From NCBI RefSeq assembly GCF_029714425.1, contig NZ_CP121668.1, positions 2,315,501 through 2,379,500 of the forward strand: DNA of 64,000 bases, written 5' to 3'. The position numbers were made by a program, and so were the translations under genes. Below, piece by piece: positions 36,451 to 47,921 of this stretch. The notes beneath the pieces are model-generated. The model saw nothing but the letters and a program-made list of their open reading frames with translations. It was not told where the DNA came from and did no database searches. This stretch comes from Bradyrhizobium sp. CB2312. GTDB taxonomy: Bacteria > Pseudomonadota > Alphaproteobacteria > Rhizobiales > Xanthobacteraceae. Position 1 is the first letter of the stretch. Each line of letters begins with the position of its first letter.

Positions 36451-38124
36451 ATGCTGGCGCGTCTGTCGATCCGTGACATCGTCCTGATCGAACGGCTCGA
36501 TATCGAATTCGCCACCGGCCTTGCGGTTTTGACCGGCGAGACCGGTGCGGGCAAATCCATCCTGCTCGATGCCTTTGCGCTGGCGCTCGGCGGCCGCGGC
36601 GACGCCGGCCTCGTGCGTCACGGCGCGGAGCAGGGGCAGGTCACCGCCGTGTTCGATGTCCCCAAGAATCATCCGGCGGCGAACATCCTCGCCGAGAACG
36701 GCCTGGACGACACTGGCGAGATGATTCTTCGCCGGGTTCAACTCGCCGACGGCCGCACCCGCGCCTTCATCAACGACCAGTCGATCAGCGTGCAGACGCT
36801 GAAGGCGGTCGGCGCCGCCCTGGTCGAGATCCACGGCCAGCACGACGAGCGCGCGCTGGTCGATGCCGCCACCCACCGCCGCCTGCTCGATGCCTTCGCG
36901 GGCCTCGAGAAGGACGTCTCCGCCGTCGAAGCGCTCTGGGACGCCCGCCGCACCGCCAACACCGCGCTGGAAGAGCACCGCACCGGGATGGAGCGCGCCG
37001 CGCGCGAGGCCGATTATCTGCGCCACGCCTCCGACGAATTGAAGCAGCTCGCGCCCAAGGACGGCGAGGAGACCGCGCTGGCCTCGCGCCGCACCACCAT
37101 GATGCAGGGCGAGAAGATCGCCTCCGATCTGCGCGAGGCGCAGGAGGCGGTCGGCGGCAATCATTCGCCGGTTGCGGCGCTGTCGGCCGCCGTGCGCCGG
37201 CTAGAGCGCCGCGGCGTCAATTCGCCGGCCCTGGTCGAGCCGGCCGTAAGGGCGATCGACATCGCGATCAACGCGCTGGAGGAGGCCGATCAGCATCTCC
37301 AGGCTGCGCTTGCCGCAACCGATTTCGATCCGGCCGAGCTCGAACGTATCGAGGAGCGGCTGTTCGCACTTCGCGCGGCCTCGCGCAAATATTCGACGCC
37401 GGTCGATGGCCTCGCCGCGCTGGCCGCCAAATACGCCGCCGATGTCGTGCTGATCGATGCCGGCGCCTCGCAGCTCAAGAAGCTGGAGCAGGCCGCGATC
37501 GAGGCCGATTCGCGCTATGCGGCTGCCGCCAAAAAACTGTCGCTGGCGCGGCAGAAATCGGCGGAGAAGCTCAACAAGGCCGTCAACGCCGAGCTCGCCC
37601 CGCTCAAGCTCGAGCGCGCCAAGTTCATGACCCAGGTCGAGACCGACGAGGCAGCTCCGGGCCCGCAAGGTTTCGACCGTGTCGAGTTCTGGGTGCAGAC
37701 CAATCCGGGCACGAGGCCGGGACCGCTGATGAAGGTCGCCTCCGGCGGCGAGCTGTCGCGCTTCCTCTTGGCGCTCAAGGTCGTGCTGTCCGACCGCGGC
37801 TCGGCGCCGACGCTCGTGTTCGACGAAATCGACACCGGCGTCGGCGGTGCGGTCGCGGACGCCATCGGCGCGCGGCTCGCGCGCCTTGCCGGCAAGGTGC
37901 AGGTGATGGCCGTGACCCACGCTCCCCAGGTCGCCGCCCGCGCCGACCAGCATCTGCTGATCTCCAAGGACGCCCTCGACAAGGGCAAGCGCGTCGCCAC
38001 CCGCGTCAATGCGCTCGCCGCCGACCACCGCCGCGAGGAGATCGCCCGCATGCTCGCCGGCGCCGAGATCACGGCGGAGGCGAGGGCGGCCGCGGAGAGG
38101 TTGCTCAAGGCGGCGACGGCTTGA
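36451..38124 (+). CDS. recN: DNA repair protein RecN
   Basis: A 557-residue SMC-like ATPase that acts in double-strand break repair. Walker A GETGAGKS is at residues 29-36. A coiled-coil middle follows (about 150-365). The signature SGGELSRFLLALK and Walker B with D-loop LVFDEIDTGVGG are near 430-470. The length is normal. It follows bamD after 24 bases and is probably transcribed with it. Confidence 0.96.
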   Translation: MLARLSIRDIVLIERLDIEFATGLAVLTGETGAGKSILLDAFALALGGRGDAGLVRHGAEQGQVTAVFDVPKNHPAANILAENGLDDTGEMILRRVQLADGRTRAFINDQSISVQTLKAVGAALVEIHGQHDERALVDAATHRRLLDAFAGLEKDVSAVEALWDARRTANTALEEHRTGMERAAREADYLRHASDELKQLAPKDGEETALASRRTTMMQGEKIASDLREAQEAVGGNHSPVAALSAAVRRLERRGVNSPALVEPAVRAIDIAINALEEADQHLQAALAATDFDPAELERIEERLFALRAASRKYSTPVDGLAALAAKYAADVVLIDAGASQLKKLEQAAIEADSRYAAAAKKLSLARQKSAEKLNKAVNAELAPLKLERAKFMTQVETDEAAPGPQGFDRVEFWVQTNPGTRPGPLMKVASGGELSRFLLALKVVLSDRGSAPTLVFDEIDTGVGGAVADAIGARLARLAGKVQVMAVTHAPQVAARADQHLLISKDALDKGKRVATRVNALAADHRREEIARMLAGAEITAEARAAAERLLKAATA

Positions 38125-38128
38125 TTCT

Positions 38129-38163
38129 CGTGTCCGGACGCGCGCAGCGCGAGCCGGGACCAT
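38129..38163. repeat. Degenerate element, family D copy 2
   Basis: GTGTCCGGACGCGCGCAGCG ... GAGCCGGGACCAT is related to the pieces at 24244 and 50210. It lies right after recN. The remaining 80 bases before ligA hold no gene. Confidence 0.45.
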
Positions 38164-38166
38164 TAA

Positions 38167-40398
<2,232 letters not shown>

Positions 40399-40424
40399 GG
40401 GGGCGAGCGCGCGTCTCACTCCGC

Positions 40425-40562
40425 CGTCATCGCCCGGCATGACCGGGCGATCCAGTACGCCGAGACAGCTGTGATCGAACCGAGACGCCGCGGCGTACTG
40501 GATCCCCCGCCTGAGCCTGTCATCGGGCTCGCCGAAGGCGAGACCCGGTGGCGGGGGATGAC
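40425..40562. repeat. Palindromic intergenic element, family A copy 3 (expanded)
   Basis: GTCATCGCCCGGCATGACCG and inner ATCCAGTACGCC match family A. The right arm GCGGCGTACTGGATCCCCCG is extended by an extra hairpin (GGCTCGCCGAAGGCGAGACC), making this copy about 40 bp longer than the others. It lies between the convergent ends of ligA and the exporter pseudogene. Confidence 0.85.
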
Positions 40563-40600
40563 ACCGACGGTGTCGTGACGGCCGTCGCCCACAGCGACAG

Positions 40601-41880
40601 CTACATCATCCCGCTCTCTTCCTCCTCGGCCTGCTCGATCAATTGCTCGCTCACCACCAATTCGCGGCGGGGGACGACGAAGATCATCATGCAGGCACAG
40701 AGCAGCGAGATCGCCAGCACTGCCGCGGTCAGCGGCAGCGTCGTTGCGGAATGGCCGCCGAGATAGGCGCCGAACTGCGACATCAGCGCGCCGATGCCCT
40801 GCTGGAGGAAGCCCATCGCACCCGATGCGGTGCCGGCCGCCTCGGGGCGGATGCTGATGGCACCGGCGGCGGAGTTCGCCATCACGAAGGCATTGCCGAC
40901 CATCACGATCATCTGCGTGCCGAATAGCCAGGCCGGTGCCTCGTTCCAACCGGTGAAACTCCACAGCAGGTTCAGCAGGCTGCCGCACAGCTGCAGGCCG
41001 AGACCGAACCAGATCAGTTTCTCCAGCGAGTGTCGCGGCGCAAAGCGCACGCAGAGCAAATTGCCGACGAGATATGCAAAGCCTGTGGTCGCGAACCAGG
41101 CGCCGTATTCCGCGCTGGTCCGGCCCATCTGCGTGACCACGATATAGGGGCCGCCACCGGCGAAGGTGAAGATGATCTGCGACGCCAGCACCTGGCACAT
41201 CACATAGCCGATGAAAGCGCGGCTCTTGATCAGGGTGCCGACGTCGCTGCGAAAGCCGCCGCTGCCGACTGCGCGGTCGCGGCGCGTCTCCGGCAATGCG
41301 ATCGCGATGCCGACGGCGACCGCGATCGCGCCGATCGTGACGGCGTAGAAGATGGCGCGCCAGCCGAACGCGGTCTCGATCAGGCCGCCGGTGAGCGGCG
41401 ACACCATCTGGCCGATCATCAGCGCCGCGACCACGAGGCTGATCATCGAGGCAACGCGGTCGCGCTCGTAGATGTCGCGGATGATGGCGCGGCTGATCAC
41501 ATGCCGGAGGCGCCGCCCAGCGCCTGGAAGAAGCGCGCTGCGATCAGTTGCGGCAGGGTCTCGGCGAAGATGCAGGCGATGCTCGCTGCGACCATCAGCG
41601 CGAGGCCTCCAAGCAGCACCGGACGCCGGCCAAACTTGTCGGACAGCGGCCCCATGATGAGCTGCGACAGCGCGATGCCGACCATGTAGAGCGACACCGT
41701 CATCTGCGCGATCGAGATGTCGCGCCCGAACGTCGTCGCCAGCACCGGCAGTGCCGGAACCAGGATGTAGAGCGAGATCGGCGCGATCCCGGTCATGACG
41801 ACCAGCAGCAGCAACACCACGCGCGAGGTCGCGATGTTCTTCGTCGCCGCGTCCGGCGGCCTGCTGATCATGCCGTGCAT
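40601..41880 (-). pseudogene. Bcr/CflA family MFS drug exporter with a -1 frameshift
   Basis: The N-terminal part (41880 to about 41500) reads as a normal Bcr/CflA start (IAPISLYILVPALPVLATTF, then DKFGRRPVLLGGL) up to FFQALGGASGM and then meets TGA. The rest (about 41499 to 40601) continues in another frame from VISRAIIRDIYERDRVASM. The junction reads ATG TGA TCA; adding one G gives ATG GTG ATC, which restores an unbroken protein of about 425 residues with twelve helices. A single G is therefore missing at 41499/41500. It is either a recent pseudogene or a base error in the assembly. No other damage is seen. The intact gene would export drugs or metabolites by proton antiport. Confidence 0.85.
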
Positions 41881-42032
41881 AGATGTCCGTCTTTCGAATT
41901 CGAATCGACTGTAGCGCGCTCACGCAAGACGGATATCGGCGTTTCGGAATGCGGCTATACGGATTCCGGGACGGTTATAATAGCGGCGCGATGGCGACCC
42001 ATTGAGCGCACGTCTCGTTCCACAAATGAGGT

Positions 42033-42132
42033 GTCATTCCCCGCGAAAGCGGGGAATCCAGTGCGCCGCGGCTTCACCGTATACGTTTGACGTCTCTGGA
42101 ATACTGGATGCTCCGCTTTCGCGGGGCACGAC
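42033..42132. repeat. Palindromic intergenic element, family A copy 4
   Basis: GTCATTCCCCGCGAAAGCGG and GCTTTCGCGGGGCACGAC as outer arms, with inner ATCCAGTGCGCC and ATACTGGATGC. It lies in the gap between the Bcr/CflA pseudogene and the aminopeptidase (41881-42197); the rest of that gap holds only the presumed promoter of the pseudogene. Confidence 0.87.
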
Positions 42133-42197
42133 AGCTGTGGTGGAGTGAGGAGCGTTGCGCAAATCGCGTAGAGCTATGCAACGTGCCCCGGCGCGCG

Positions 42198-44027
42198 TTA
42201 CGCCTTCAGCTCGGCCGTCGCCTGGTCGAGCCACGCCTTCGTCGCCTCGTCCAGCGCCGGCCGCACCTCGGCCCGCACGCGCGCATGATAGGCGTTGAGC
42301 CAGTCGAGCTCGTCACGGCTCAGCATCGCCACATCGATCAGCCGCCGGTCGATCGGCGCCAGCGTCAGCGTCTCGAACGCGTTCATCGGCTTCTCGGCGC
42401 CCTTGATCTCGGCGGCGACGACGAGCTCGAGGTTCTCGATGCGGATGCCGAAGCCGTCGGTCTTGTAGTAGCCGGGCTCGTTGGAGAGGATCATGCCGCG
42501 CTTCAGCGGCATGGTGCCGAGCTTGGAGATGCGCGCCGGCCCTTCATGCACACTGAGATAGCTGCCGACGCCGTGGCCGGTGCCGTGCTCGAAATCGACG
42601 CCGGCGGACCAGAGATATTGCCGCGCCAGCGTGTCGAGCTGCGCGCCGGTGGTGCCGTCGGGAAACACTGCGCGCGCGATCGCGATATGGCCGCGCAGCA
42701 CGCGGGTGAAGCGGTCGCGCATCTCTTCCGTCGGCTCGCCCACCGCCATGGTGCGCGTGACGTCGGTGGTGCCGTCTTCATATTGCGCGCCGGAATCGAT
42801 CAGCAGAAGATCGCCGGGCGCGATGCGCCGGTTGCTCTTGCGGGTGACGCGGTAATGCACGATGGCGCCGTTCGGGCCAGTGCCGGAGATGGTCGGGAAC
42901 GAGACGTCCTTGAGCGCGCCGGTGTCGCGTCGGAACGTCTCGAGCGCCTCGACCGCGTCGATCTCGGTGAGCTTGCCGCTTCCCGCCTCGCGGTCGATCC
43001 ATGCGAGGAAACGTGCCAGGGCCACGGCGTCGCGGACATGGGCCGTCTTCGTGCCGGTGATCTCGGTCGCGTTCTTGACCGCCTTGAGCAGTGCGATCGG
43101 ATCGCTGCCGCGCACCGGCTTGCCGCCGGCGCCCGCGATCAGCCGGCTCAGCGCGTCGGCTGCGGTGGCATTGTCGAGCGCGATAGCCGCGCCGCTCTTC
43201 GCCAGCGCCATCAGCGTCGGCGCCATCGCGTCGGGGTCGCGCACGTCGGCGGACTGCTCGAGATGGTCGCGCGTCAGGTTGGAGAGCTTGCGATGGTCGA
43301 TGAAGATGGTGGGACGGCCGTCCTTCGGCACCAGCGCATAGGACAGCGGCAGCGGCGTATGGGCAACGTCGGCGCCGCGGATGTTGAAGGTCCAGGCCAC
43401 GGCATGGCTGTCGGACAGCACCAGCGCATCGACGCCGAGCTTTCCGATCTCGCTCCTGATCTGCGCGATCTTCGCGGCCTCGGCGATCCCCGCATATTGC
43501 AGGCCGTGGACGGCGACCGGGGCGAGCGGCGGCTGCGGCCGGTCCTGCCAGATCGCATCGACCGGATTGCTGTCGACGGCGACCAGCTCGGCGCCGGCCT
43601 TGGCGCAGGCAGCCGCGAGACGCTCGGCTGCCGAAGAAGTGTGCAGCCACGGATCAAATCCTAGGCGATCGCCCGCCTTCAGATGCGCCGACACCCAGCT
43701 TTCCGGCGGCGGATCGACCAGAGACTCCACCGCCCAGGCCTTGGCGTCGACCTGCTTGGCGGCCTGGATGGTGTAGCGGCCGTCGACGAACACGGCGGCT
43801 TCGTGCGTTAGCACCACCGCCAATCCCGCCGAGCCGGTGAAGCCGGTCAGCCAGGCGAGGCGCTCCTCCGACGGGGGAACATATTCGTTCTGCTGCTGGT
43901 CGGCCCGCGGAACGACGAAGCCGGCCAGCTTGCGGCGGGCGAGCTCTTCACGGAGCGCGGCCAGGCGCGCCGTCAATGCGACGCCGGCCTCGGGCTCCTC
44001 GAATGTCTGGAAGTGCGCTTCGAACAT
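42198..44027 (-). CDS. Xaa-Pro aminopeptidase (M24B, three-domain type)
   Basis: A 609-residue cytoplasmic peptidase that removes N-terminal residues before proline. It has two creatinase-like N-terminal domains (about 1-310) and a C-terminal pita-bread catalytic domain. Metal ligands are visible in LLIDSGAQYEDGTTDVTRT (two Asp), HGTGHGVGSYLSVHEGP (His), LSNEPGYY (Glu) and GIRIENLELV (Glu). The size and C-terminal YHARVRAEVRPAL segment match the long eukaryote-like APP1 form common in Rhizobiales. It is transcribed alone. Confidence 0.94.
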   Translation of the reverse strand: MFEAHFQTFEEPEAGVALTARLAALREELARRKLAGFVVPRADQQQNEYVPPSEERLAWLTGFTGSAGLAVVLTHEAAVFVDGRYTIQAAKQVDAKAWAVESLVDPPPESWVSAHLKAGDRLGFDPWLHTSSAAERLAAACAKAGAELVAVDSNPVDAIWQDRPQPPLAPVAVHGLQYAGIAEAAKIAQIRSEIGKLGVDALVLSDSHAVAWTFNIRGADVAHTPLPLSYALVPKDGRPTIFIDHRKLSNLTRDHLEQSADVRDPDAMAPTLMALAKSGAAIALDNATAADALSRLIAGAGGKPVRGSDPIALLKAVKNATEITGTKTAHVRDAVALARFLAWIDREAGSGKLTEIDAVEALETFRRDTGALKDVSFPTISGTGPNGAIVHYRVTRKSNRRIAPGDLLLIDSGAQYEDGTTDVTRTMAVGEPTEEMRDRFTRVLRGHIAIARAVFPDGTTGAQLDTLARQYLWSAGVDFEHGTGHGVGSYLSVHEGPARISKLGTMPLKRGMILSNEPGYYKTDGFGIRIENLELVVAAEIKGAEKPMNAFETLTLAPIDRRLIDVAMLSRDELDWLNAYHARVRAEVRPALDEATKAWLDQATAELKA

Positions 44028-44214
44028 GATGGGCTCAATCTAGGACCATGGGGATCGGTCCGCAATCCGGACGCAATTGCGGCGCATCTGGCATGGACTG
44101 TGCTTGAAAATTGCCATTCGAATTGAGTGGAGTACAGGATGCAGCAGTTGCGCTTCGTCCGGATAACAGGGAAATTCGAGCAAGTGGTTCATCTCAACGG
44201 CGAGGGGACACACG

Positions 44215-44394
44215 ATGCCAGCGTTCACGTTTGAGAAGATCACGCCGCCGGCCCGCCGCGCCCCGGCCGCACCACAGCCTGAGAAGCCGCGCGGCCGCAT
44301 CAGCCAGATGATCCTCCGTTTCGCCGAGCGCCGCGCCAGGCGCGCCTTGCGGGGCAAGCGCGCGATGCAACGGGACGAGAAGCCGGCGGAGTAG
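44215..44394 (+). CDS. Small basic protein, 59 residues, unknown function
   Basis: ATG at 44215 with GAGGGG seven bases upstream opens 59 codons. The N-terminus is MPAFTFEKITPPARRAPAAP. The C-terminal half is strongly basic and helical (QMILRFAERRARRALRGKRA). No family is recognised. It may bind nucleic acid or membrane, judging only by charge. The good ribosome site and genome-like codon usage support it. It lies between the divergent aminopeptidase and an inverted repeat. Confidence 0.6.
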   Translation: MPAFTFEKITPPARRAPAAPQPEKPRGRISQMILRFAERRARRALRGKRAMQRDEKPAE

Positions 44395-44406
44395 CGGCAT
44401 TGCTTA

Positions 44407-44540
44407 CCTCGCCCCGCTTGCGGGGAGAGGTCGATCGCGAAGCGATCGGGTGAGGGGGACTCTCCGCGAGTCCAGCTCTCACCATCTCTGCGGAAGCGGC
44501 CCCTCACCCCAACCCTCTCCCCGTAAGAACGGGGCGAGGG
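44407..44540. repeat. Large inverted repeat, family E copy 2
   Basis: CCTCGCCCCGCTTGCGGGGA at one end and CTCTCCCCGTAAGAACGGGG at the other, with an inner GATCGCGAAGCGATC hairpin and the phrase CCCCTCACCCCAACCCTCTC, as in the copy at 27121-27279. It separates the convergent 59-residue gene and prmA. Confidence 0.8.
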
Positions 44541-44549
44541 AGTGCACCG

Positions 44550-45437
44550 TCACCTCACCTTCCGCAGCAACAAACTGCTCCACCCCTCGATCCGCAGATG
44601 CCTGAGCGGCACGAGGCCGCGCGCGCGGTAGGCGGCGATCACGGCGGGAGCCTGGTGCGTGAGCAGGCCGGAGAGGATGACGCGGGCGCCGGGCGCGAGG
44701 TGCCGCGCCATCGGGCCGGCCAATTGCCTTAACGGATTGGCAAGGATGTTGGCCAGCACCAGGTCGAACGGGCCGGATCTGGCAAAATCGGGTGCGGCAA
44801 AGCCGGTCGCGCGGATCACCCGGACCTGATTGCCGACTTCGTTCAGCGTCGCGTTCTCGGCCGCCACCCGCACCGAGGGCGGGTCGATGTCGGAGGCCAG
44901 TACCGCGCGATGCAGCGCCTTCGCCGCTGCGATGGCGAGCACGCCGGTCCCGGTGCCGAGGTCGAGCAGGCTCCGCGGCCGGGAACTCTTCAGGACATGG
45001 TCAAGCAACAGTAAACAGCCGCGGGTGGTGCCGTGGTGGCCGGTGCCGAAGGCGAGCGCCGCCTCGATCTCGATCTTGAGCTTGTTCGGCGCGACGCGGT
45101 CGCGGTCGTGGCTGCCGTGCACGACGAAGCGTCCGGCCGGCACCGGGACGAGATCTTCAAGGCTCGCCTTGACCCAGTCCTTGGCTTCGACCGTATCGAA
45201 GACGAGAGTCGCGGCGATCTCATTTCCGGCTGAAGTTGCAACGAGTTCGCGCAACAATTCCTGATCCGGCGCGTCGGCGAAATGCAGTGTGACGTCCCAT
45301 CGTCCGTCCGGCCGCTCGAACGCCGCGACCGCCGCATCGCCCTCGAAAAACACCTCAGTCAGCAGATCGACGACGCGCTTTGCCGAGGTCTCGTCGGCAA
45401 GCGAAAAGCTGGCGCGGTGGGTGGGTGAAGGCTGCAT
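44550..45437 (-). CDS. prmA: Ribosomal protein L11 methyltransferase
   Basis: A 295-residue SAM methyltransferase that trimethylates ribosomal protein L11. The C-terminal Rossmann domain shows DLGTGTGVLAIAAAKALHRA, SDIDPPSVRVAAENATLN and the LVLANILANPLRQLA motif in the NPPY-like position. The N-terminal L11-recognition domain is weakly conserved. FGTGHHGTTRGCLLLLD is the family hallmark before the SAM loop. It is divergent from the pilin gene. Confidence 0.93.
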   Translation of the reverse strand: MQPSPTHRASFSLADETSAKRVVDLLTEVFFEGDAAVAAFERPDGRWDVTLHFADAPDQELLRELVATSAGNEIAATLVFDTVEAKDWVKASLEDLVPVPAGRFVVHGSHDRDRVAPNKLKIEIEAALAFGTGHHGTTRGCLLLLDHVLKSSRPRSLLDLGTGTGVLAIAAAKALHRAVLASDIDPPSVRVAAENATLNEVGNQVRVIRATGFAAPDFARSGPFDLVLANILANPLRQLAGPMARHLAPGARVILSGLLTHQAPAVIAAYRARGLVPLRHLRIEGWSSLLLRKVR

Positions 45438-45591
45438 GCTAAGGTTCCGTCAGGCTCAGTTTTTTGAACTTTTGTTCCAAAAGTTCATACAACTTGCAAT
45501 TCGCCAATTAACCCGACTGCAGGTCGGGCTCCGTAGATTTTCGGATGTTGGGGCTGACCAACACAGCTTGAAATCGAAACGGAGGCGAGTC

Positions 45592-45756
45592 TTGAAGTCC
45601 ATGGTTTTGAAGTTCTGGTCCGATGAATCGGGTGCGACCGCGATCGAATACGGCCTGATTGCGGCCGGTATCGCGCTGGCGATCATCACCGTGGTGAACA
45701 GCCTAGGCACCACGATGAACGAGAAGTTCGGTTCGATTAGCAGCTCCTTGAAGTAA
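45592..45756 (+). CDS. Flp/Fap-type IVb pilin
   Basis: A 54-residue prepilin that polymerises into a Flp pilus for surface attachment. A short basic leader (KSMVLKFWSDESG) is followed by the processing site G-ATAIEYGLIAAGIALAI, with the Glu-Tyr pair typical of Flp pilins, and a single hydrophobic helix. TTG at 45592 has GGAGG six bases upstream; ATG at 45601 is the alternative. No tad/cpa assembly genes, prepilin peptidase or TadA are in the window, so this is an orphan copy that would use machinery encoded elsewhere. Confidence 0.92.
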   Translation: MKSMVLKFWSDESGATAIEYGLIAAGIALAIITVVNSLGTTMNEKFGSISSSLK

Positions 45757-46047
45757 TTTCCGCCTCCTATTTCCCAGCGGGGCACCTTTCTTCATGGACA
45801 GTCATATTTCGACGAACGCCCGCTGGGGGAATTGCCCTCTGGCGGGCGAGGTCGTTGCTGGGGGCTTTCTCACAGGAAAGCCACAGCCTGTCCCCATCCT
45901 TTCCCTGACGCTGTCAACGCCGTTATCCCGCCGGTCATCCCCAGCCTTTCCATGGCCTTTCAACAGGGTTTGCCCGACTTGCAGCGAGGGGTGCCTGCCG
46001 GCCTGCCACAGCTTTGCCAACGGCCTGTCCACAGCCCATCCACAGGC
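45757..46047. other. Intergenic region with TCCACA-rich repeats
   Basis: About 290 bases between the pilin and the convergent oxidoreductase. It holds a small hairpin (GGCTTTC ... GAAAGCC near 45863) and a cluster of related 9-mers near 46025-46056 (TGTCCACAG, CATCCACAG, TATCCACGG) that resemble DnaA boxes. No supported gene is seen. The function is unknown. Confidence 0.4.
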
Positions 46048-47658
46048 CTATCCACGGTTTCCGAACAGGGAGCGGTGATCCCGCAGGATCGCCTGCGCGG
46101 CGTTGTGGCCGGGGGCCCCGGTGACGCCGCCGCCGGGATGGGCGCCGGAGCCGCAATGATAGAGCCCCTTGAGGGGCCCGCGATAATCGGCATGGCCCAG
46201 CATCGGTCGTGCCGAGAACAGCTGGTTCAAGGTCAGCGCGCCGTGGAAGATGTCGCCGCCGAGGAGGCCGAACTGCCGTTCGAGGTCGAGCGGCGACAGG
46301 ATCTGGCGGCCGAGCACGCTTGCCGCAAAGCCCGGCGCATAGTTGTCCACCGTCGCGATCATGAGATCGGCGACCTCGTCGCGATGGTCGTCCCACGACT
46401 TTCCGTCGGGCAGCTCCGGCGCGACGTGTTGACAGAACAGGCTGGCGACGTGCTTGGCTTCCGGCGCGAGCGTGTCGTCGAGCGTCGAGGGGATCAGCAT
46501 CTCGACGACGGGTGACCTGCTCCAGCCCTGCGCGCGCGCATCGAGATACGCGCGGTCCATGTAGGGAAGGCTCGGCGCGATGATGATGCCGGAGGTGAGG
46601 TGATCGCCATCGCCCGGCAGCGCCGTGAAGGAGGGCAGGCGGTCCAGCGCGACATTCATGCGGAAGGTGCCGGAGCCGTTCTTCCAATGCCTGATACGGG
46701 CGAGGAATTCCGCCGGCAGGGCATCGGCCGCGATCAGGCGCGTGTAGAGCAGCTTTGGATTGACGTTGGCCGCGACGTATTTCGCGCGAATGGCGGTGCC
46801 GTTCTCCAGCACCACGCCGACGGCGCGATCGCGCTCGACGATCACCTCGCGCACGCCGGCATCAAGATCGATCACGACACCGCGGCTCTGCGCGGCGCGC
46901 GCCATCGCCTGCGTGATCGCACCCATGCCGCCGACGGCGTGGCCCCAGACGCCCTTCTTGCCGTTCACCTCGCCAAAGGCGTGGTGCAGCATCACATAGG
47001 CCGAGCCGGCGGCGTAGGGGCTGGCGTAATTGCCGACGATGGCGTCTAAGCCGAACAGCGCCTTGACCAGATCGTGCTCGAAGCGCTCGTCCAGCATCTC
47101 GCCGGCCGAGCGGGTGAAGAGGTCGAGCAGGCTGCGGCTCTGTTCCAATGTGAGGCCGCGCAGGATGTTGGCGCTCTGCAATGCGTTCACGGCCTCACGG
47201 ATCGCGTTCGGGCCGAACCCATCGAGCAGGTTCGGCGGCGCGCGCAGCACGAATTGCCTGAGCACGTCGGCGATGTCCTCCAGCTCGCGCGAAAACCCGT
47301 CGAGCGCCTCCGCATCATGCGCACTGAGTCGGGCAACGGAGTCCTTCGTCCGTCCCTCGCCAGTGAGGAGATAGCTGCCATCAGGCGCGGGCAGGAAATT
47401 CTGCGCGCGCCGCTCGACGATTCGCAGGCCCTGCTCGGCGAGGCCCAAGTCGCGGATCACCTGCGGATTCAGCAGGCTCACCGTGTAGGCCGCGACCGAA
47501 TTGCGGAAACCCGGATGAAACTCTTCGGTCACAGCGGCCCCGCCGACCACCTTGCGGCGCTCGACCACGCGCACGCGCAGGCCCGCCATCGCGAGATAGG
47601 CCGCGCAGGTGAGGCCGTTATGGCCAGCGCCGATGATGACGACGTCGGTTTCGGTCAT
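46048..47658 (-). CDS. Phytoene dehydrogenase-like FAD oxidoreductase
   Basis: A 536-residue flavoprotein of the CrtI/retinol-saturase-like group. The N-terminal FAD motif is VVIIGAGHNGLTCAAYLAMAG followed by VVERRKVVGGAAVTEEFHPG. The C-terminal GLYHCGSGAHPGGGVTGAPG closes the FAD site. No carotenoid genes (crtB, crtE) are nearby, so it is unlikely to be a working phytoene desaturase pathway member; the substrate is unknown. ATG at 47658 fits the FAD motif; upstream open frame only reads a repeat element. Confidence 0.88.
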   Translation of the reverse strand: MTETDVVIIGAGHNGLTCAAYLAMAGLRVRVVERRKVVGGAAVTEEFHPGFRNSVAAYTVSLLNPQVIRDLGLAEQGLRIVERRAQNFLPAPDGSYLLTGEGRTKDSVARLSAHDAEALDGFSRELEDIADVLRQFVLRAPPNLLDGFGPNAIREAVNALQSANILRGLTLEQSRSLLDLFTRSAGEMLDERFEHDLVKALFGLDAIVGNYASPYAAGSAYVMLHHAFGEVNGKKGVWGHAVGGMGAITQAMARAAQSRGVVIDLDAGVREVIVERDRAVGVVLENGTAIRAKYVAANVNPKLLYTRLIAADALPAEFLARIRHWKNGSGTFRMNVALDRLPSFTALPGDGDHLTSGIIIAPSLPYMDRAYLDARAQGWSRSPVVEMLIPSTLDDTLAPEAKHVASLFCQHVAPELPDGKSWDDHRDEVADLMIATVDNYAPGFAASVLGRQILSPLDLERQFGLLGGDIFHGALTLNQLFSARPMLGHADYRGPLKGLYHCGSGAHPGGGVTGAPGHNAAQAILRDHRSLFGNRG

Positions 47659-47670
47659 GATGTCCCTGTC

Positions 47671-47750
47671 GTCATTCCGGGGCGATGCGCAGCATCGCGC
47701 CCGGAATCTCGAGGTTCCGGGTTCGATGCTGCGCATCGCCCCGGAATGAC
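47671..47750. repeat. Palindromic intergenic element, family B copy 4 (short)
   Basis: GTCATTCCGGGGCGATGCGC and GCGCATCGCCCCGGAATGAC are exact reverse complements of each other, and inner CCCGGAATCTCGAGGTTCCGGG closes the hairpin. It lies in the divergent gap between the FAD oxidoreductase and the spermidine-synthase-like gene. A family C copy follows at 47860. Confidence 0.88.
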
Positions 47751-47859
47751 TCTCTTATATCAAGCATTCCCCGCTGCAACATCACGTGCCCCTTTATTGC
47801 CCGTTCAGGCGCGGTGTGCTCCATTGCGCGCGGTCCGGCGCCCGCCGGGGGAGTTATTC

Positions 47860-47911
47860 GACGCGTTTTCTCGCGCGAACCGGTGCCCACTCCGCTGGAA
47901 AACGCTTTTGC
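47860..47911. repeat. Short repeat, family C copy 2
   Basis: GACGCGTTTTCTCGCGCGAA to GAAAACGCTTTT closely matches 9361-9413. It ends 11 bases before the ATG of the next gene, so it overlaps the site where ribosomes would bind. Confidence 0.6.
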
Positions 47912-47921
47912 CGGAGCTTTC

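Noticed and set aside
41497..41923. The first half of the longer minus-strand frame (41923 to about 41500) as part of the MFS protein
   Set aside because: That part reads as Arg/Ala/Gly-rich shadow sequence. The true N-terminus is in another frame from 41880, which shows a frameshift rather than a longer protein.
46048..47658. Functional phytoene desaturase of a carotenoid pathway
   Set aside because: No other carotenoid gene is near and the family is broad, so only a general oxidoreductase call is supported.
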